DNA from: Butyrivibrio sp. NC3005
GTDB taxonomy: Bacteria; Bacillota; Clostridia; Lachnospirales; Lachnospiraceae
Direction of reading: 5' to 3'
Assembly: GCF_000424545.1 (NCBI RefSeq)
Contig: NZ_AUKC01000005.1
Coordinates: forward strand, 62,001 to 126,000
Length of the DNA stretch: 64,000 bases
Position numbers and translations under genes: made by a program. Positions within the stretch are counted from its first letter, which is position 1, and every line of letters begins with the position of its first letter. The notes beneath the pieces were generated by a model. That model was given only the letters and a program-made list of their open reading frames with translations, was not told the DNA's origin and did not search any database. Shown piece after piece: positions 9,246 to 18,230 of this stretch.

Positions 9246-10550
9246 TTAATATTCATTGCCAGCCGCAGATTCTCCTGCAAGATGACCTGTTGACCATGCA
9301 ATCTGCAGATTATATCCACCTGTTACAGCATCAACATCCATAACTTCACCGGCAAAATATAAGCCTTTCTTGATACGAGACTCCATTGTTGAAGGATTTA
9401 TTTCTTTTAAATTGATACCGCCTCTAGTAACAATTGCCTCTTTAAAACCTCTTGTTCCTGTTACATGCATAACCATGTCTTTGGTAGTATCAACTAATCT
9501 TTGCCTGTCTTTTTGAGAAATCTCACTAACCTTTTTATCAGCACTTATACCTGTAAGTTCTATCATAACCGGTACAAGTTTAGCAGGAAAAAGACCTCTT
9601 AATATGCTTTGATACTCTTTTCTGTTACCTTTTTCAAAATCTCTGATAATACGCTTATCAAGCTGCTCTTTTGAAAGAGCTGGTTTCAAATCAAGGTGCA
9701 GAATATACTTTTTTCCTTCTTCATAGAAAGTACTTGCTGTCAGAATTAGTGGTCCGCTTATTCCAAAATGTGTAAATAGCATTTCTCCAAAGCCTTCATA
9801 TGCAGGCTTTTTTTTCTTTTTCTTTTTGGAAGACTTTTCTGAAGAAATTTCGGCATTTGATGTTTCTTCTGATTTAACTAATGCTTCCTCTTCCATCTTA
9901 ACAGCCACATTTTTCAATGACAGTCCCTGAAGACTCATGCACCAATTCTCTTTTATAGTTAATGGAACAAGACTTGGATAGCATTTTTCAACTTTGTGTC
10001 CGGCTTTTTTGGCGAATCTGTATCCATCTCCACTACACCCTGTACTTTCATATGATAATCCACCAGTACAAACAATTACAGCATCAACATTTATTACATC
10101 CTTATCATTTACTGTGATACTGCAAACCTTATCCTCATCAAAACCAATTGAAGTTACTTCGCTACCATATTTTACCCTGATATGTCTTTTCTGCATGGCA
10201 AAAACAAGTGTTTTGATAATATCTGATGAATGATCAGACACAGGAAAGACACGTTCTCCACGTTCAACCTTTAGTGCACATCCATTCTTTTCAAAAAACT
10301 CCATAACACTTGTGTGATCATATCCATAAACCGCACTATACAGAAACTTTTCGCCTCTTCTAACATTTCCGAAAAAGTCATTCGTATCTACATTAGTAGT
10401 GACATTACATCTTCCTTTTCCTGTAATGTAAATCTTTTTTCCTGCTTTTTCGTTCTTTTCATAGACGGTTACCTTGGCACCGTTATCTGCTGCAGTTATT
10501 GCAGCCATCATTCCTGCTGCACCTGCACCAATTACTGCTATATTTTTCAT
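9246..10550 (-). CDS. HI0933/YhiN-family FAD-dependent flavoprotein
   Basis: Predicted NAD(P)/FAD oxidoreductase of unknown substrate. The FAD dinucleotide motif IGAGAAGMMAAI is at residues 6-17, KAGKKIYITGKGRCNVT at 41-57, and GGYNLQIAWSTGHLAG near the C-terminus; this trio defines the family. An unusual low-complexity insert lies near residues 235-260, a Ser/Glu-rich stretch followed by seven or more consecutive lysines before PAYEGFGEMLFTHFG. The gene leads the flavoprotein-cmk-ispH-S1 operon. No reaction is established for the family, so function is left open. Confidence 0.88.
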   Translation of the reverse strand: MKNIAVIGAGAAGMMAAITAADNGAKVTVYEKNEKAGKKIYITGKGRCNVTTNVDTNDFFGNVRRGEKFLYSAVYGYDHTSVMEFFEKNGCALKVERGERVFPVSDHSSDIIKTLVFAMQKRHIRVKYGSEVTSIGFDEDKVCSITVNDKDVINVDAVIVCTGGLSYESTGCSGDGYRFAKKAGHKVEKCYPSLVPLTIKENWCMSLQGLSLKNVAVKMEEEALVKSEETSNAEISSEKSSKKKKKKKPAYEGFGEMLFTHFGISGPLILTASTFYEEGKKYILHLDLKPALSKEQLDKRIIRDFEKGNRKEYQSILRGLFPAKLVPVMIELTGISADKKVSEISQKDRQRLVDTTKDMVMHVTGTRGFKEAIVTRGGINLKEINPSTMESRIKKGLYFAGEVMDVDAVTGGYNLQIAWSTGHLAGESAAGNEY

Positions 10551-10652
10551 TAAAAATCCATTTCTATTTCTTATTACTCAACTATTTGCCTGATTAAAAA
10601 ACAAGACAACCTAGCCTTGCCAAATATCACTTAATAATCTATTTGGCTTTAA

Positions 10653-11201
10653 TCATTTCATAGAATTAAACGCTGACTCTAACATAACTACTGAATCATC
10701 ATAATCTAGATCATAATCACCTGTCACAGCCATGCATCCACTTCCATGTATAAAGATCCACATTTTCATAAACAACATATCAGGATTGCTGACTCCAAGT
10801 TCTTTAGCTCGCACCACTTCCTTAGAAATATGTTCTCCAGCTCCATTTAATATATCATACATACTCTTACCGCTTGTTTCATGACTTGTCAAAAAAAGCA
10901 ACCTGAACAAGTGAGGATATTTCTGTGCAAATTCTATATACGCAAGTCCCAAATCCACAAAAGGTATATTATGAGATTTGCGATATCCCGTAAAGTAGTC
11001 TTCATAAAATGAACTAGCTTTAAGAAAAACATCTTGCTTTAATGCTGCCATATTTTCGTAAATACGAAAAATCGGCTGTGTTGAACATCCCGCAGCTGCT
11101 GCAAGCCTTCTAGAAGTAATAGAATCAAATCCATCTTTTTTAGTAATCTTAAAAGCTGCATTTACGATTTCAGCCTTAGTAATATTTGCTTTACGTGACA
11201 T
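10653..11201 (-). CDS. TetR/AcrR-family transcriptional regulator
   Basis: 182 aa with an N-terminal TetR helix-turn-helix (about residues 8-55: ITKAEIVNAAFKITKKDG ... ITSRRLAAAAGCSTQPIFRIYENMAALK) and a helical C-terminal domain resembling the WHG/TetR_C groups. The ligand and target genes are unknown. A GGGAGGGGGA ribosome site precedes the ATG. It follows the shikimate kinase-like gene by 47 nt on the same strand and may be co-transcribed with it. Confidence 0.85.
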   Translation of the reverse strand: MSRKANITKAEIVNAAFKITKKDGFDSITSRRLAAAAGCSTQPIFRIYENMAALKQDVFLKASSFYEDYFTGYRKSHNIPFVDLGLAYIEFAQKYPHLFRLLFLTSHETSGKSMYDILNGAGEHISKEVVRAKELGVSNPDMLFMKMWIFIHGSGCMAVTGDYDLDYDDSVVMLESAFNSMK

Positions 11202-11248
11202 ATCCCCCTCCCATCAACCTCTAAATAGTTTTAGCGTAACGTTTGTTA

Positions 11249-11764
11249 TTATTTTACACTTTTTGGTGAAATTCTGTCAACAATACTACGAAGTACAATT
11301 TCAGCATCTTCAGCTGTTTCTTCAATTGTCACGTCAGCATATTTCTCATACAAACTGCAGCGTTCTTCATAGAGCTGTTCAAAGGTCTGATTTTCTCTAA
11401 TAACCACGCCTCTTTGCTGAATATTGCCAAGTCTCTTAACAAGACGATCATAATCAACTTTTAAATATATCACAGTTCCGATTTCTTTGAAATGCTTCAT
11501 TTCATTTTCACCATAAACTGCGCTGCCACCTGTTGCTATGACAGTATTAGAAACATTGATAGAAGAGTTTATTTTATCTTCAATAGCTATAAAACCATCA
11601 ATTCCATTCTCTGAAATAATTTCATGAAGCTTCTTTTTTACTTCGTTCTGAATAACAATATCGCAATCCAAAAAAGAATATCCTAAAACCTTTGCTAGTA
11701 TAACTCCCACTGTACTTTTCCCGGAAGCAGGCATACCAATTAAAACAATGTTATTTTTTTCCAT
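11249..11764 (-). CDS. Shikimate kinase-like P-loop protein (divergent paralogue)
   Basis: 171-aa protein with the shikimate kinase fold: P-loop GMPASGKST (10-18), FLDCD (31-35), TGGSAV (78-83) and an Arg-containing lid region near 115-130. Compared with the authentic domain fused to AroE at 47500, important positions differ. The FR pair that contacts shikimate is FI (58-59), GGG is GGS, and the RPLL lid motif is RGVV. It may therefore act on another small substrate or have only residual activity. It is next to a YfcE-like phosphodiesterase (12 nt) and a TetR gene, not to aro genes. Confidence 0.7.
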   Translation of the reverse strand: MEKNNIVLIGMPASGKSTVGVILAKVLGYSFLDCDIVIQNEVKKKLHEIISENGIDGFIAIEDKINSSINVSNTVIATGGSAVYGENEMKHFKEIGTVIYLKVDYDRLVKRLGNIQQRGVVIRENQTFEQLYEERCSLYEKYADVTIEETAEDAEIVLRSIVDRISPKSVK

Positions 11765-11776
11765 TTCCCCAAAATC

Positions 11777-12274
11777 CTACTCTTCTATATTTTTACGTGT
11801 TACTGTAACTTCTTTTCCGTTTACTTCCAGTACAGCATAGGTTTTCTCAAAACCACTTTGCCTAGGAAGTGTTAGACTACCAGGATTAAGAATAATAAAT
11901 CCATCATCTAAAACCCGATAATCCGGAACGTGTGTATGACCGTAAATTATCATATCACATTTTTTATTTTTGGCCTGAGCAACCAACCATTCCATATTGT
12001 TTATCGGTAAATAATGGTTCTCATATGTATGCCCGTGAAGAACCAGAGCTGTTCTTTCTTCCATTTTCACGATTTGATAAAGTGGATATAGATTACCATA
12101 ATCACAATTTCCGCTAACTATTCTAAGTTCATAGTTTCCCTGAACAAGTTCTATTTGAGCATCTGCCTCCATGTCGCCTGCATGAATAAGAATATCAAAT
12201 GGGGCTTCATCTTCCATTATCTGTCTAAGCCACGCATTTTTCCTATGGGTATCACTTACTACCAAGACCTTCAT
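11777..12274 (-). CDS. YfcE/MJ0936-family metallophosphoesterase
   Basis: 165-aa calcineurin-like phosphoesterase. The metal-binding motifs are all present: VVSDTHRK at the N-terminus, IHAGD, SGNCD (GNCD in place of GNH[ED]), LVLHGHTYE and IIYGHTHVP. Family members hydrolyse phosphodiesters in vitro and the natural substrate is unclear. The start at 12274 has GGAGAG upstream; a TTG four codons earlier overlaps that site. It is the first gene of a probable three-gene unit with the shikimate kinase-like and TetR genes. Confidence 0.88.
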   Translation of the reverse strand: MKVLVVSDTHRKNAWLRQIMEDEAPFDILIHAGDMEADAQIELVQGNYELRIVSGNCDYGNLYPLYQIVKMEERTALVLHGHTYENHYLPINNMEWLVAQAKNKKCDMIIYGHTHVPDYRVLDDGFIILNPGSLTLPRQSGFEKTYAVLEVNGKEVTVTRKNIEE

Positions 12275-12333
12275 TTTACTCTCCAATTAATTCGGCTCTA
12301 ATTATAAAAAATGCCAAAAATATTTTAATGCCT

Positions 12334-12364
12334 AAATCATTTTTCATAGAATCAAAAATGATTT
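12334..12364 (-). terminator. Hairpin after the GNAT gene
   Basis: An 11-bp stem (AAATCATTTTT / AAAAATGATTT) with a 9-nt loop lies 41 nt beyond the acetyltransferase stop. It is AT-rich with only a weak T tract, so termination is plausible but not certain. Confidence 0.5.
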
Positions 12365-12404
12365 TAGCATACATCTTTATTCTTGCACAGTGTAAAAGAA
12401 ACCT

Positions 12405-12845
12405 TCAAATGATTTTTATGTAACTTTTCACCGTCTGTCCATCAAATTCTACATATTCATTTTTTAAAAAGATTTTTTGAGAAGACTTATTTGTTGATTT
12501 GACAAGTGCGGTCAAAACTTTAACTTCGCCTATTAATTCTTTTTCTATCAAATCTACTATTTTACTTCCATATCCTTTTCCACGATATTTTGGAGATATC
12601 ATATAGCTGATTTCTCCAATTTTATTATTTATATCTACTCTTATCTGTCCAATTTTTTCATTATTATCTATTAATATAAACATTCTACAATTATTGTCTG
12701 AAAGTTTTTTTTCAAACCATTTTATATGTGATTCATAGTCTATAATTTCATTTGAAAAAGAATTTTCTCTTGTATCCTTGTCATTTCGCCAATCAAGAAT
12801 ATCTCTGGCATCATTTATCGTTGCTTTTTTTAAGTTCATACTCAT
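12405..12845 (-). CDS. GNAT-family N-acetyltransferase
   Basis: 146 aa with a GNAT acetyl-CoA fold. The beta-bulge and P-loop region reads YMISPKYRGKGYGSKIVDLIEKEL (motif A: R-G-K-G-Y-G), followed by VLTALVKSTNKSSQKIFLKNEY (motif B). The opening DILDWRNDKDTRENSFSNEIIDYESHIKWF resembles PseH-type acetyltransferases that act on nucleotide-linked amino sugars, but no sugar-modification genes are adjacent. The start sits 20-30 nt after the large tpiA terminator hairpin, so any promoter is within or before that hairpin. Confidence 0.8.
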   Translation of the reverse strand: MSMNLKKATINDARDILDWRNDKDTRENSFSNEIIDYESHIKWFEKKLSDNNCRMFILIDNNEKIGQIRVDINNKIGEISYMISPKYRGKGYGSKIVDLIEKELIGEVKVLTALVKSTNKSSQKIFLKNEYVEFDGQTVKSYIKII

Positions 12846-12870
12846 ATTTTTCCCTTTTTAAAATAAAAAA

Positions 12871-12952
12871 CGGATTCTGTTGGAACCATATTCATATCAC
12901 TATGAGGCATATAATAGCCGTGTGATAAGAATGAAAAACCAAACAGAATCCG
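12871..12952 (-). terminator. Long nested hairpin terminator after tpiA
   Basis: The outer arms (12871-12883 and 12939-12952) carry GGATTCTGTT against AACAGAATCC. Inner complementary blocks around TTCATATCAC and GTGTGATAAGAATGAA extend the structure across about 82 nt. On the minus strand it is followed by TTTTTTATTTT. It ends the tpiA transcript and lies immediately before the GNAT start. Confidence 0.75.
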
Positions 12953-12994
12953 CTTTTTCTCTAATACCTTATTTAAAGCATTATAAAAGCATCA

Positions 12995-13741
12995 TCAAGC
13001 GTTAACAATTTTACCGAAATCAGGCTTAAGGCTTGCACCGCCAATAAGTCCGCCATCGATATTAGGCTTAGAAAGAAGCTCTGCTGCATTGCCAGCATTC
13101 ATAGATCCGCCGTACTGAATACGAACAGACTCTGCTGTTTCACTATCATAAAGCTTTCCGATAAGCTCACGAATGAATCCGCAAACTTCCTCAGCCTGAT
13201 CAGCTGTAGCAGTCTCACCTGTACCAATAGCCCAGATTGGCTCATATGCAATAACAAGATTCTTAACCTGATCTGCTGTTACGCCAGAAAGATCCCAAGT
13301 AATCTGTCTTTCAATCCACTCTTTGTAAGTTCCTGCCTTACGAAGTGCAAGAGACTCACCACAGCAAAGAATAGGTATAAGACCAGCAGCAAATGCCTTC
13401 TTAACCTTTGCATTGATAAGAATATCATTTTCACCGAAGATATCTCTTCTCTCAGAATGTCCCATGATAACATACTTTACACCTGCATCAACAAGCATAG
13501 GAGCAGAAATTTCACCAGTGAAAGCACCCTTATCTTCAATGTAGAAGTTCTCAGCACCAATGCTGACATTTGTGCCTTTTACAGCCTCTACTACAGGAAC
13601 AATGTCGATTGCCGGAACACAGTATACTACATCAACATTATCATTTACTACTAAATCTTTAAGCTCAGCAACAAGCTTTACAGCCTCAGAAGGTGTCATG
13701 TTCATCTTCCAGTTGCCGGCAATAATTCTTCTTCTTGCCAT
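12995..13741 (-). CDS. tpiA: TpiA, triosephosphate isomerase
   Basis: Interconverts dihydroxyacetone phosphate and glyceraldehyde 3-phosphate. The substrate Lys is in AGNWKMN (Lys12), the electrophile His in GHSERR (near residue 96) and the catalytic Glu in [11 protein letters not shown] (near 168). The phosphate-binding [13 protein letters not shown] and GGASL stretches are at the C-terminus. At 248 aa it is of normal length. It is third in a gap-pgk-tpiA series on the minus strand, 53 nt after pgk. Confidence 0.97.
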   Translation of the reverse strand: MARRRIIAGNWKMNMTPSEAVKLVAELKDLVVNDNVDVVYCVPAIDIVPVVEAVKGTNVSIGAENFYIEDKGAFTGEISAPMLVDAGVKYVIMGHSERRDIFGENDILINAKVKKAFAAGLIPILCCGESLALRKAGTYKEWIERQITWDLSGVTADQVKNLVIAYEPIWAIGTGETATADQAEEVCGFIRELIGKLYDSETAESVRIQYGGSMNAGNAAELLSKPNIDGGLIGGASLKPDFGKIVNA

Positions 13742-13794
13742 TTTTTACTCCTTTTAATATCAATTCCCCAAGAACTGAATTATTATATTCAAAA

Positions 13795-15030
13795 TTACTT
13801 ATCGTCTGCAGCGTAAACGCCTGGAAGTTCCTTACCCTCAAGGAACTCAAGAGAAGCTCCACCACCTGTTGAGATGTGGCTCATCTTATCAGCATAGCCA
13901 AGCTGGTTAACAGCAGCTGCACTATCACCACCACCGATGATTGTTGTAGCATCTGTCTCAGCTAATGCTTTAGCAACAGCCTTTGTACCTTCAGCAAGTA
14001 CTGGGTTCTCAAATACACCCATAGGTCCGTTCCATACAACTGTTTTAGCTGTCTTTACAGCATCAGCATAGAGTTCTCTTGTCTTCTCACCGATATCAAG
14101 ACCTTCCTTGTCATCAGGGATAGAATCTGTTGCAACAGTCTCAACCTTAAGGTTTGCATCATCAATAGGATTTGGGAATCCATCAGCACAAACTGTATCG
14201 ATAGGCAGAAGAAGCTTCTTGCCCATCTTCTCAGCCTTTTCCATCATTTCCTTACAATAGTCAAGCTTTGTATCATCAACAAGTGACTTACCAACTTTTC
14301 CACCCTGAGCTTTAACAAATGTATATGCCATACCACCACCGATGATGAGTGTATCGCACTTCTCAAGAAGGTTATTGATAACGTTAAGCTTATCAGCAAC
14401 CTTAGCACCACCAAGAATTGCAACAAAAGGACGAACTGGATTCTCGACAGCATTTCCAAGGAAATCAATTTCCTTCTGCATAAGGTATCCAACTGCACAA
14501 TTTCCACCTTTTTCACGAACATACTTTGTAACTACAGCTACAGAAGCATGTGCTCTATGAGCAGAACCAAATGCGTCACATACATAATCATCGCAAAGAT
14601 CAGCAAGTTCTTTTGCAAAGTTCTCACCAGCATCCTGTGGCTTTGTCTCTTCTTTTCCTCTGAAACGAGTATTCTGAAGAAGAACTACATCACCTTCCTG
14701 CATAGCTTCAACAGCCTTTGTAGCAGCCTCGCCTGTAACATTATAATCAGATACGAATGTTACATTTTTACCAAGCTTCTCAGAAAGACGCTCTGCAACT
14801 GGTGCAAGAGACTCTCCTTCATTAGGGCCATTCTTAACTTTTCCAAGGTGGGAGCAAAGAATAACCTTAGCTCCGTCATCGATGAGCTTTTTGATTGTAG
14901 GAAGTGCAGCAACTACACGAGTCTCATCTGTAATCTTGCCTTCTTTAAGTGGAACGTTGAAATCACATCTTACGAGAACTCTTCTTCCCTTTGCGTTAAA
15001 ATCATCAACTGATTTTTTATTTAATGCCAT
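13795..15030 (-). CDS. pgk: Pgk, phosphoglycerate kinase
   Basis: Glycolytic kinase making ATP from 1,3-bisphosphoglycerate. The N-terminal signature [14 protein letters not shown] (about 16-29), the basic-patch phrase HRAHAS, and the ATP-domain phrases NGPMGVFE and [13 protein letters not shown] are present. Length (411 aa) is within the family range. It is separated from gap by a strong hairpin and from tpiA by a short spacer, so pgk-tpiA are probably co-transcribed with partial read-through from gap. Confidence 0.97.
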   Translation of the reverse strand: MALNKKSVDDFNAKGRRVLVRCDFNVPLKEGKITDETRVVAALPTIKKLIDDGAKVILCSHLGKVKNGPNEGESLAPVAERLSEKLGKNVTFVSDYNVTGEAATKAVEAMQEGDVVLLQNTRFRGKEETKPQDAGENFAKELADLCDDYVCDAFGSAHRAHASVAVVTKYVREKGGNCAVGYLMQKEIDFLGNAVENPVRPFVAILGGAKVADKLNVINNLLEKCDTLIIGGGMAYTFVKAQGGKVGKSLVDDTKLDYCKEMMEKAEKMGKKLLLPIDTVCADGFPNPIDDANLKVETVATDSIPDDKEGLDIGEKTRELYADAVKTAKTVVWNGPMGVFENPVLAEGTKAVAKALAETDATTIIGGGDSAAAVNQLGYADKMSHISTGGGASLEFLEGKELPGVYAADDK

Positions 15031-15061
15031 AACAGCCTCCTAATATATTTTAAAATGAAAA

Positions 15062-15099
15062 AACGAGGGCCGGGCCCTTATGTAGGCTCCGGACCTCGT
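15062..15099 (-). terminator. GC-rich hairpin between gap and pgk
   Basis: The arms CGAGGxCCGG and CCGGxCCTCG form a GC-rich stem; on the minus strand TTTTTTCAT follows. It would terminate most gap transcripts and allow higher gap than pgk-tpiA expression. Confidence 0.75.
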
Positions 15100-15163
15100 C
15101 ATTTTGCTCTTATTCGAACAACAAGCACGGTCTAAGACCGAATACTTTTATTGCAGATTTAAA

Positions 15164-16192
15164 TTAGTTAAGCTCTGCGAAGTACTTGATTGTACGAACC
15201 ATCTGGCTTGTGTAGGAGTTCTCGTTATCATACCAAGAAACAACCTCAACCTGAGTCTTGCCACCTTCCAGAGGGCTAACCATTGTCTGTGTAGCATCGA
15301 ACAAAGAACCGAATCTCATACCAACGATATCGCTAGATACGATTTCTTCTTCTGTGTAACCAAAGGACTCTGTCTGTGCAGCCTTCATAGCAGCATTGAT
15401 TTCTTCCTTTGTTACAGCCTTATCTACTACTGCGAACAGGAGTGTTGTAGAACCTGTAGGAGTAGGAACACGCTGAGCAGCACCGATAAGCTTGCCGTTC
15501 AGTTCAGGGATAACAAGACCGATTGCCTTAGCAGCACCTGTGCTGTTAGGAACGATATTGCAAGCACCTGCTCTTGATCTTCTAAGGTCACCCTTTCTCT
15601 GAGGACCATCAAGGATCATCTGATCACCTGTGTATGCATGGATTGTGCACATGATACCAGACTCGATTGGAGCAAGGTCATTAAGAGCCTTAGCCATAGG
15701 TGCAAGGCAGTTTGTTGTGCAGGATGCAGCAGAGATAATCTTATCATCCTTTGTAAGTGTCTTGTGGTTTACATTGTAAACGATTGTAGGAAGATCATTT
15801 CCAGCAGGAGCAGAAATAACAACCTTCTTAGCTCCAGCATTGATGTGTGCCTGAGCCTTTGCCTTGGATGTATAGAAACCAGAGCACTCAAGAACAACGT
15901 CTACACCGATTTCGCCCCATGGACAATTGTTTGCATCAGGCTCTTTGTAGATCTTGATTGTCTGACCCTTTACTGTGATTGTTCCAGCCTCGTCATCAGC
16001 TGTTACATCATCTTCATGACCGAAATCAACATAACGACCCTGTGAAGAATCATACTTCAAAAGGTGTGCAAGCATGTGAGGTGTTGTCAAATCATTGATT
16101 GCTACAACTTCATAACCCTCTGCCTGGAACATCTGTCTGAATGCAAGACGACCGATACGACCGAAACCATTAATTGCTACTCTTACTGCCAT
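15164..16192 (-). CDS. gap: Gap, glyceraldehyde-3-phosphate dehydrogenase (type I)
   Basis: NAD-dependent glycolytic dehydrogenase. The Rossmann motif INGFGRIGR is at residues 7-15, the catalytic cysteine in [12 protein letters not shown] (Cys158), and the C-terminal [15 protein letters not shown] is typical. The NDLTTP stretch after beta-2 favours NAD. At 342 aa it is normal. A good sigma-A promoter lies upstream (16304-16332) and AGGAGG precedes the ATG. It heads the gap-pgk-tpiA run. Confidence 0.97.
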   Translation of the reverse strand: MAVRVAINGFGRIGRLAFRQMFQAEGYEVVAINDLTTPHMLAHLLKYDSSQGRYVDFGHEDDVTADDEAGTITVKGQTIKIYKEPDANNCPWGEIGVDVVLECSGFYTSKAKAQAHINAGAKKVVISAPAGNDLPTIVYNVNHKTLTKDDKIISAASCTTNCLAPMAKALNDLAPIESGIMCTIHAYTGDQMILDGPQRKGDLRRSRAGACNIVPNSTGAAKAIGLVIPELNGKLIGAAQRVPTPTGSTTLLFAVVDKAVTKEEINAAMKAAQTESFGYTEEEIVSSDIVGMRFGSLFDATQTMVSPLEGGKTQVEVVSWYDNENSYTSQMVRTIKYFAELN

Positions 16193-16303
16193 TTTAAGTT
16201 CCTCCTAAAATGAATATTTAATTGTTGCTGTTACTAATCTTTACAATATCAAAGGTGGATTTTTTCCTTGCCTATGATTGACAAATTTTTATCAGCAATT
16301 TCT

Positions 16304-16332
16304 ATTTTACAAAAGTTATTGCAATAATTCAA
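16304..16332 (-). promoter_or_regulatory. Predicted sigma-A promoter of gap
   Basis: On the minus strand, TTGAAT (16327-16332) is followed after exactly 17 nt by TAAAAT (16304-16309), about 110 nt upstream of the gap start. The rest of the 332-bp region 16193-16524 is AT-rich; I see no gene in it and no clear promoter for the plus-strand PHP gene. Confidence 0.6.
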
Positions 16333-16524
16333 GTCCTATAGTCTCTATTTCTATAATTCTATAAATTTTTTATAATTAGTGTTGATAAAATCTTATTTTT
16401 TTGGTGATAATATAAATTATGCGAAAGATATAATACAATAACAAATACTAATCTTTCTAACTATTTATAGTAACCAGCACAAACTTATTATAAAATATTT
16501 CAACATCATAAGAAAGGAATACAC

Positions 16525-17355
16525 ATGAAACTTCCTGCTGACTATCACATGCACTCAGAAATATCCGGAGACTGCACTGCTTTTATGGAACAGATGATTT
16601 TATCTTCAATTTCAAAAGGGATAAAAGAAATATGTTTTACAGAACATTTGGATTATGACTATCCAGAAATCCTTCCAGATATACCAAAAGGCTGTTTTGA
16701 GCCGGACATGCCTAAATATATTTCCTTATACAATAATCTTTCTCAAAAATACAAAGATAAAATCACAATAAAATTTGGAATTGAAATCGGGCTTCAGCCT
16801 CAAATAGTAAATAAAAACAAAGATTTCGTTTCTTCTTATCCTTTTGATTTTGTAATTGGTTCTATTCATCTTTGTGAGCATGACGATCCATATTATCCTG
16901 ATTTTTGGAAAGGAAGAAGCGTTCAGGATACTCTAAGACTTTTCTTTGAGGATACGCTTAAAAACATCGAAGTTTTTGATAACTTTGACGTCTTAGGACA
17001 TTTAGATTATATAGTAAGATACATCCCTGACAAAGGCCTTTACAACTATTCTCCACGAGATTTTGATGATATTATAACCAAAATTCTTAAGACTCTTATT
17101 TCCAAGGGTAAAGGACTTGATTTAAACACCAAGGCACTCAAATACCCTAATACCAATCAACCTAATCCACACAGCTATATTTTAGAAAAATATGGCAGGC
17201 TTGGAGGGAAAATAATAACTTTTGGCTCTGATGCTCATATTTCAGAAGATACTGCGCTTTATTTTGATAAAGCTGTTGCCATAGCCAGAAAGTGCGGTTT
17301 TAACGGTTATTATACCTTTGAAAAAAGAGAAAAAACATTTCATCCATTCACTTAA
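16525..17355 (+). CDS. PHP-domain phosphatase of the HisJ (histidinol-phosphatase) family
   Basis: 276-aa PHP metallo-phosphoesterase. Metal ligands are visible in DYHMHSE (near residue 8), CFTEHLDYD (near 38), GSIHLCEHD (near 113), VLGHLDYIVR (near 155) and the final FGSDAH. The pattern matches HisJ, which removes phosphate from L-histidinol phosphate. No other his genes are nearby, so the substrate is inferred from family only. AGAAAGGA precedes the ATG. It is followed after 146 nt by the GGDEF-like gene on the same strand. Confidence 0.82.
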   Translation: MKLPADYHMHSEISGDCTAFMEQMILSSISKGIKEICFTEHLDYDYPEILPDIPKGCFEPDMPKYISLYNNLSQKYKDKITIKFGIEIGLQPQIVNKNKDFVSSYPFDFVIGSIHLCEHDDPYYPDFWKGRSVQDTLRLFFEDTLKNIEVFDNFDVLGHLDYIVRYIPDKGLYNYSPRDFDDIITKILKTLISKGKGLDLNTKALKYPNTNQPNPHSYILEKYGRLGGKIITFGSDAHISEDTALYFDKAVAIARKCGFNGYYTFEKREKTFHPFT

Positions 17356-17501
17356 TAGTTTATCTGCCGAAATACAAAGTGTATGGTGTAAAATTTGCAT
17401 TTCACAATGTAAGTTTGTTTCTCGTCATGTTTTGATAATTACTTGCTTATATGCTAAAAACAAATGTTTTTGTTTAAATTTTTAAGGAAACAGGTACTTA
17501 T

Positions 17502-18230
17502 ATGGATAAAAAACGAAGTGACTTTTTGCGTGGACTCCGCCGCCACAAGCTCTGTAGCATTTTAGTTATTTTCGGTGCCGCAGTTGCATCCTTTATCATT
17601 CTTTTCAAAAGACAAAGCTTAAGAGATAGAATCTTTATCGATAATGATTTGAAGATTTTATGCCTTATCCTTTATCTTGTTCTGGTATTCGGATTAGTAT
17701 ATGTTCTAGCCGACCTCGTCCTGCTTAGATCATATTCTCAAAAAGGATACAATCTTCAAAGGATGGCATATTTGGATGCTCTTACCGGACTTCCCAACAG
17801 ATCTTCCTTCGATATGTATTTCAGAAAATTCGACACTAGAAAAAAACTCAGTAACCTTGGAATGATTCTAATGAGTATTGACTCTCTTGCACTTGTTAAT
17901 ACAAACCTTGGGCATGAGAAAGGCGACGAACTTATCGGTTTCTTTTGTGAAATGCTGATGGATATTAGTGAGGATTTTGGTTTCATTGGCAGAAACGGAG
18001 GGAACGAGTTTCTTTTAGCAATAGAAGATGTAACCGACAATAAACGAGAACTTTTTTTAAAAAAACTGGCACTTAGAATCAAGGATCACAACATTTTACA
18101 CCCCGATACCCCTATGACAATTCGATACGCTTTTTCAAGCGGTGATGCCACAAATGACGAACTGTATACTCTTCTTATTTCACAAACCTATGTAGCTTTC
18201 AGAGAAAAAGGACAATTACTTAGCCTATGA
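17502..18230 (+). CDS. Membrane GGDEF-domain protein with altered active site
   Basis: 242 aa with two N-terminal membrane helices (about 17-36 and 51-74) and a GGDEF fold from residue 85 (MAYLDALTGLPNRSSFDMYF). The signature is GGNEF at 166-170, so the third, metal- or base-liganding acidic position is Asn. In addition, NTNLGHEKGDEL replaces the usual N-D. Diguanylate cyclase activity is therefore doubtful; it may bind GTP or c-di-GMP or act as a scaffold. Its end overlaps the ECF sigma gene as ATGA, so the two are made together. Confidence 0.8.
   Translation: MDKKRSDFLRGLRRHKLCSILVIFGAAVASFIILFKRQSLRDRIFIDNDLKILCLILYLVLVFGLVYVLADLVLLRSYSQKGYNLQRMAYLDALTGLPNRSSFDMYFRKFDTRKKLSNLGMILMSIDSLALVNTNLGHEKGDELIGFFCEMLMDISEDFGFIGRNGGNEFLLAIEDVTDNKRELFLKKLALRIKDHNILHPDTPMTIRYAFSSGDATNDELYTLLISQTYVAFREKGQLLSL

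Noticed and set aside
14548-15012. 154-codon open frame on the plus strand
   Set aside because: It lies wholly antisense to pgk, has no family-like sequence and no ribosome site; it is a by-product of pgk codon use.
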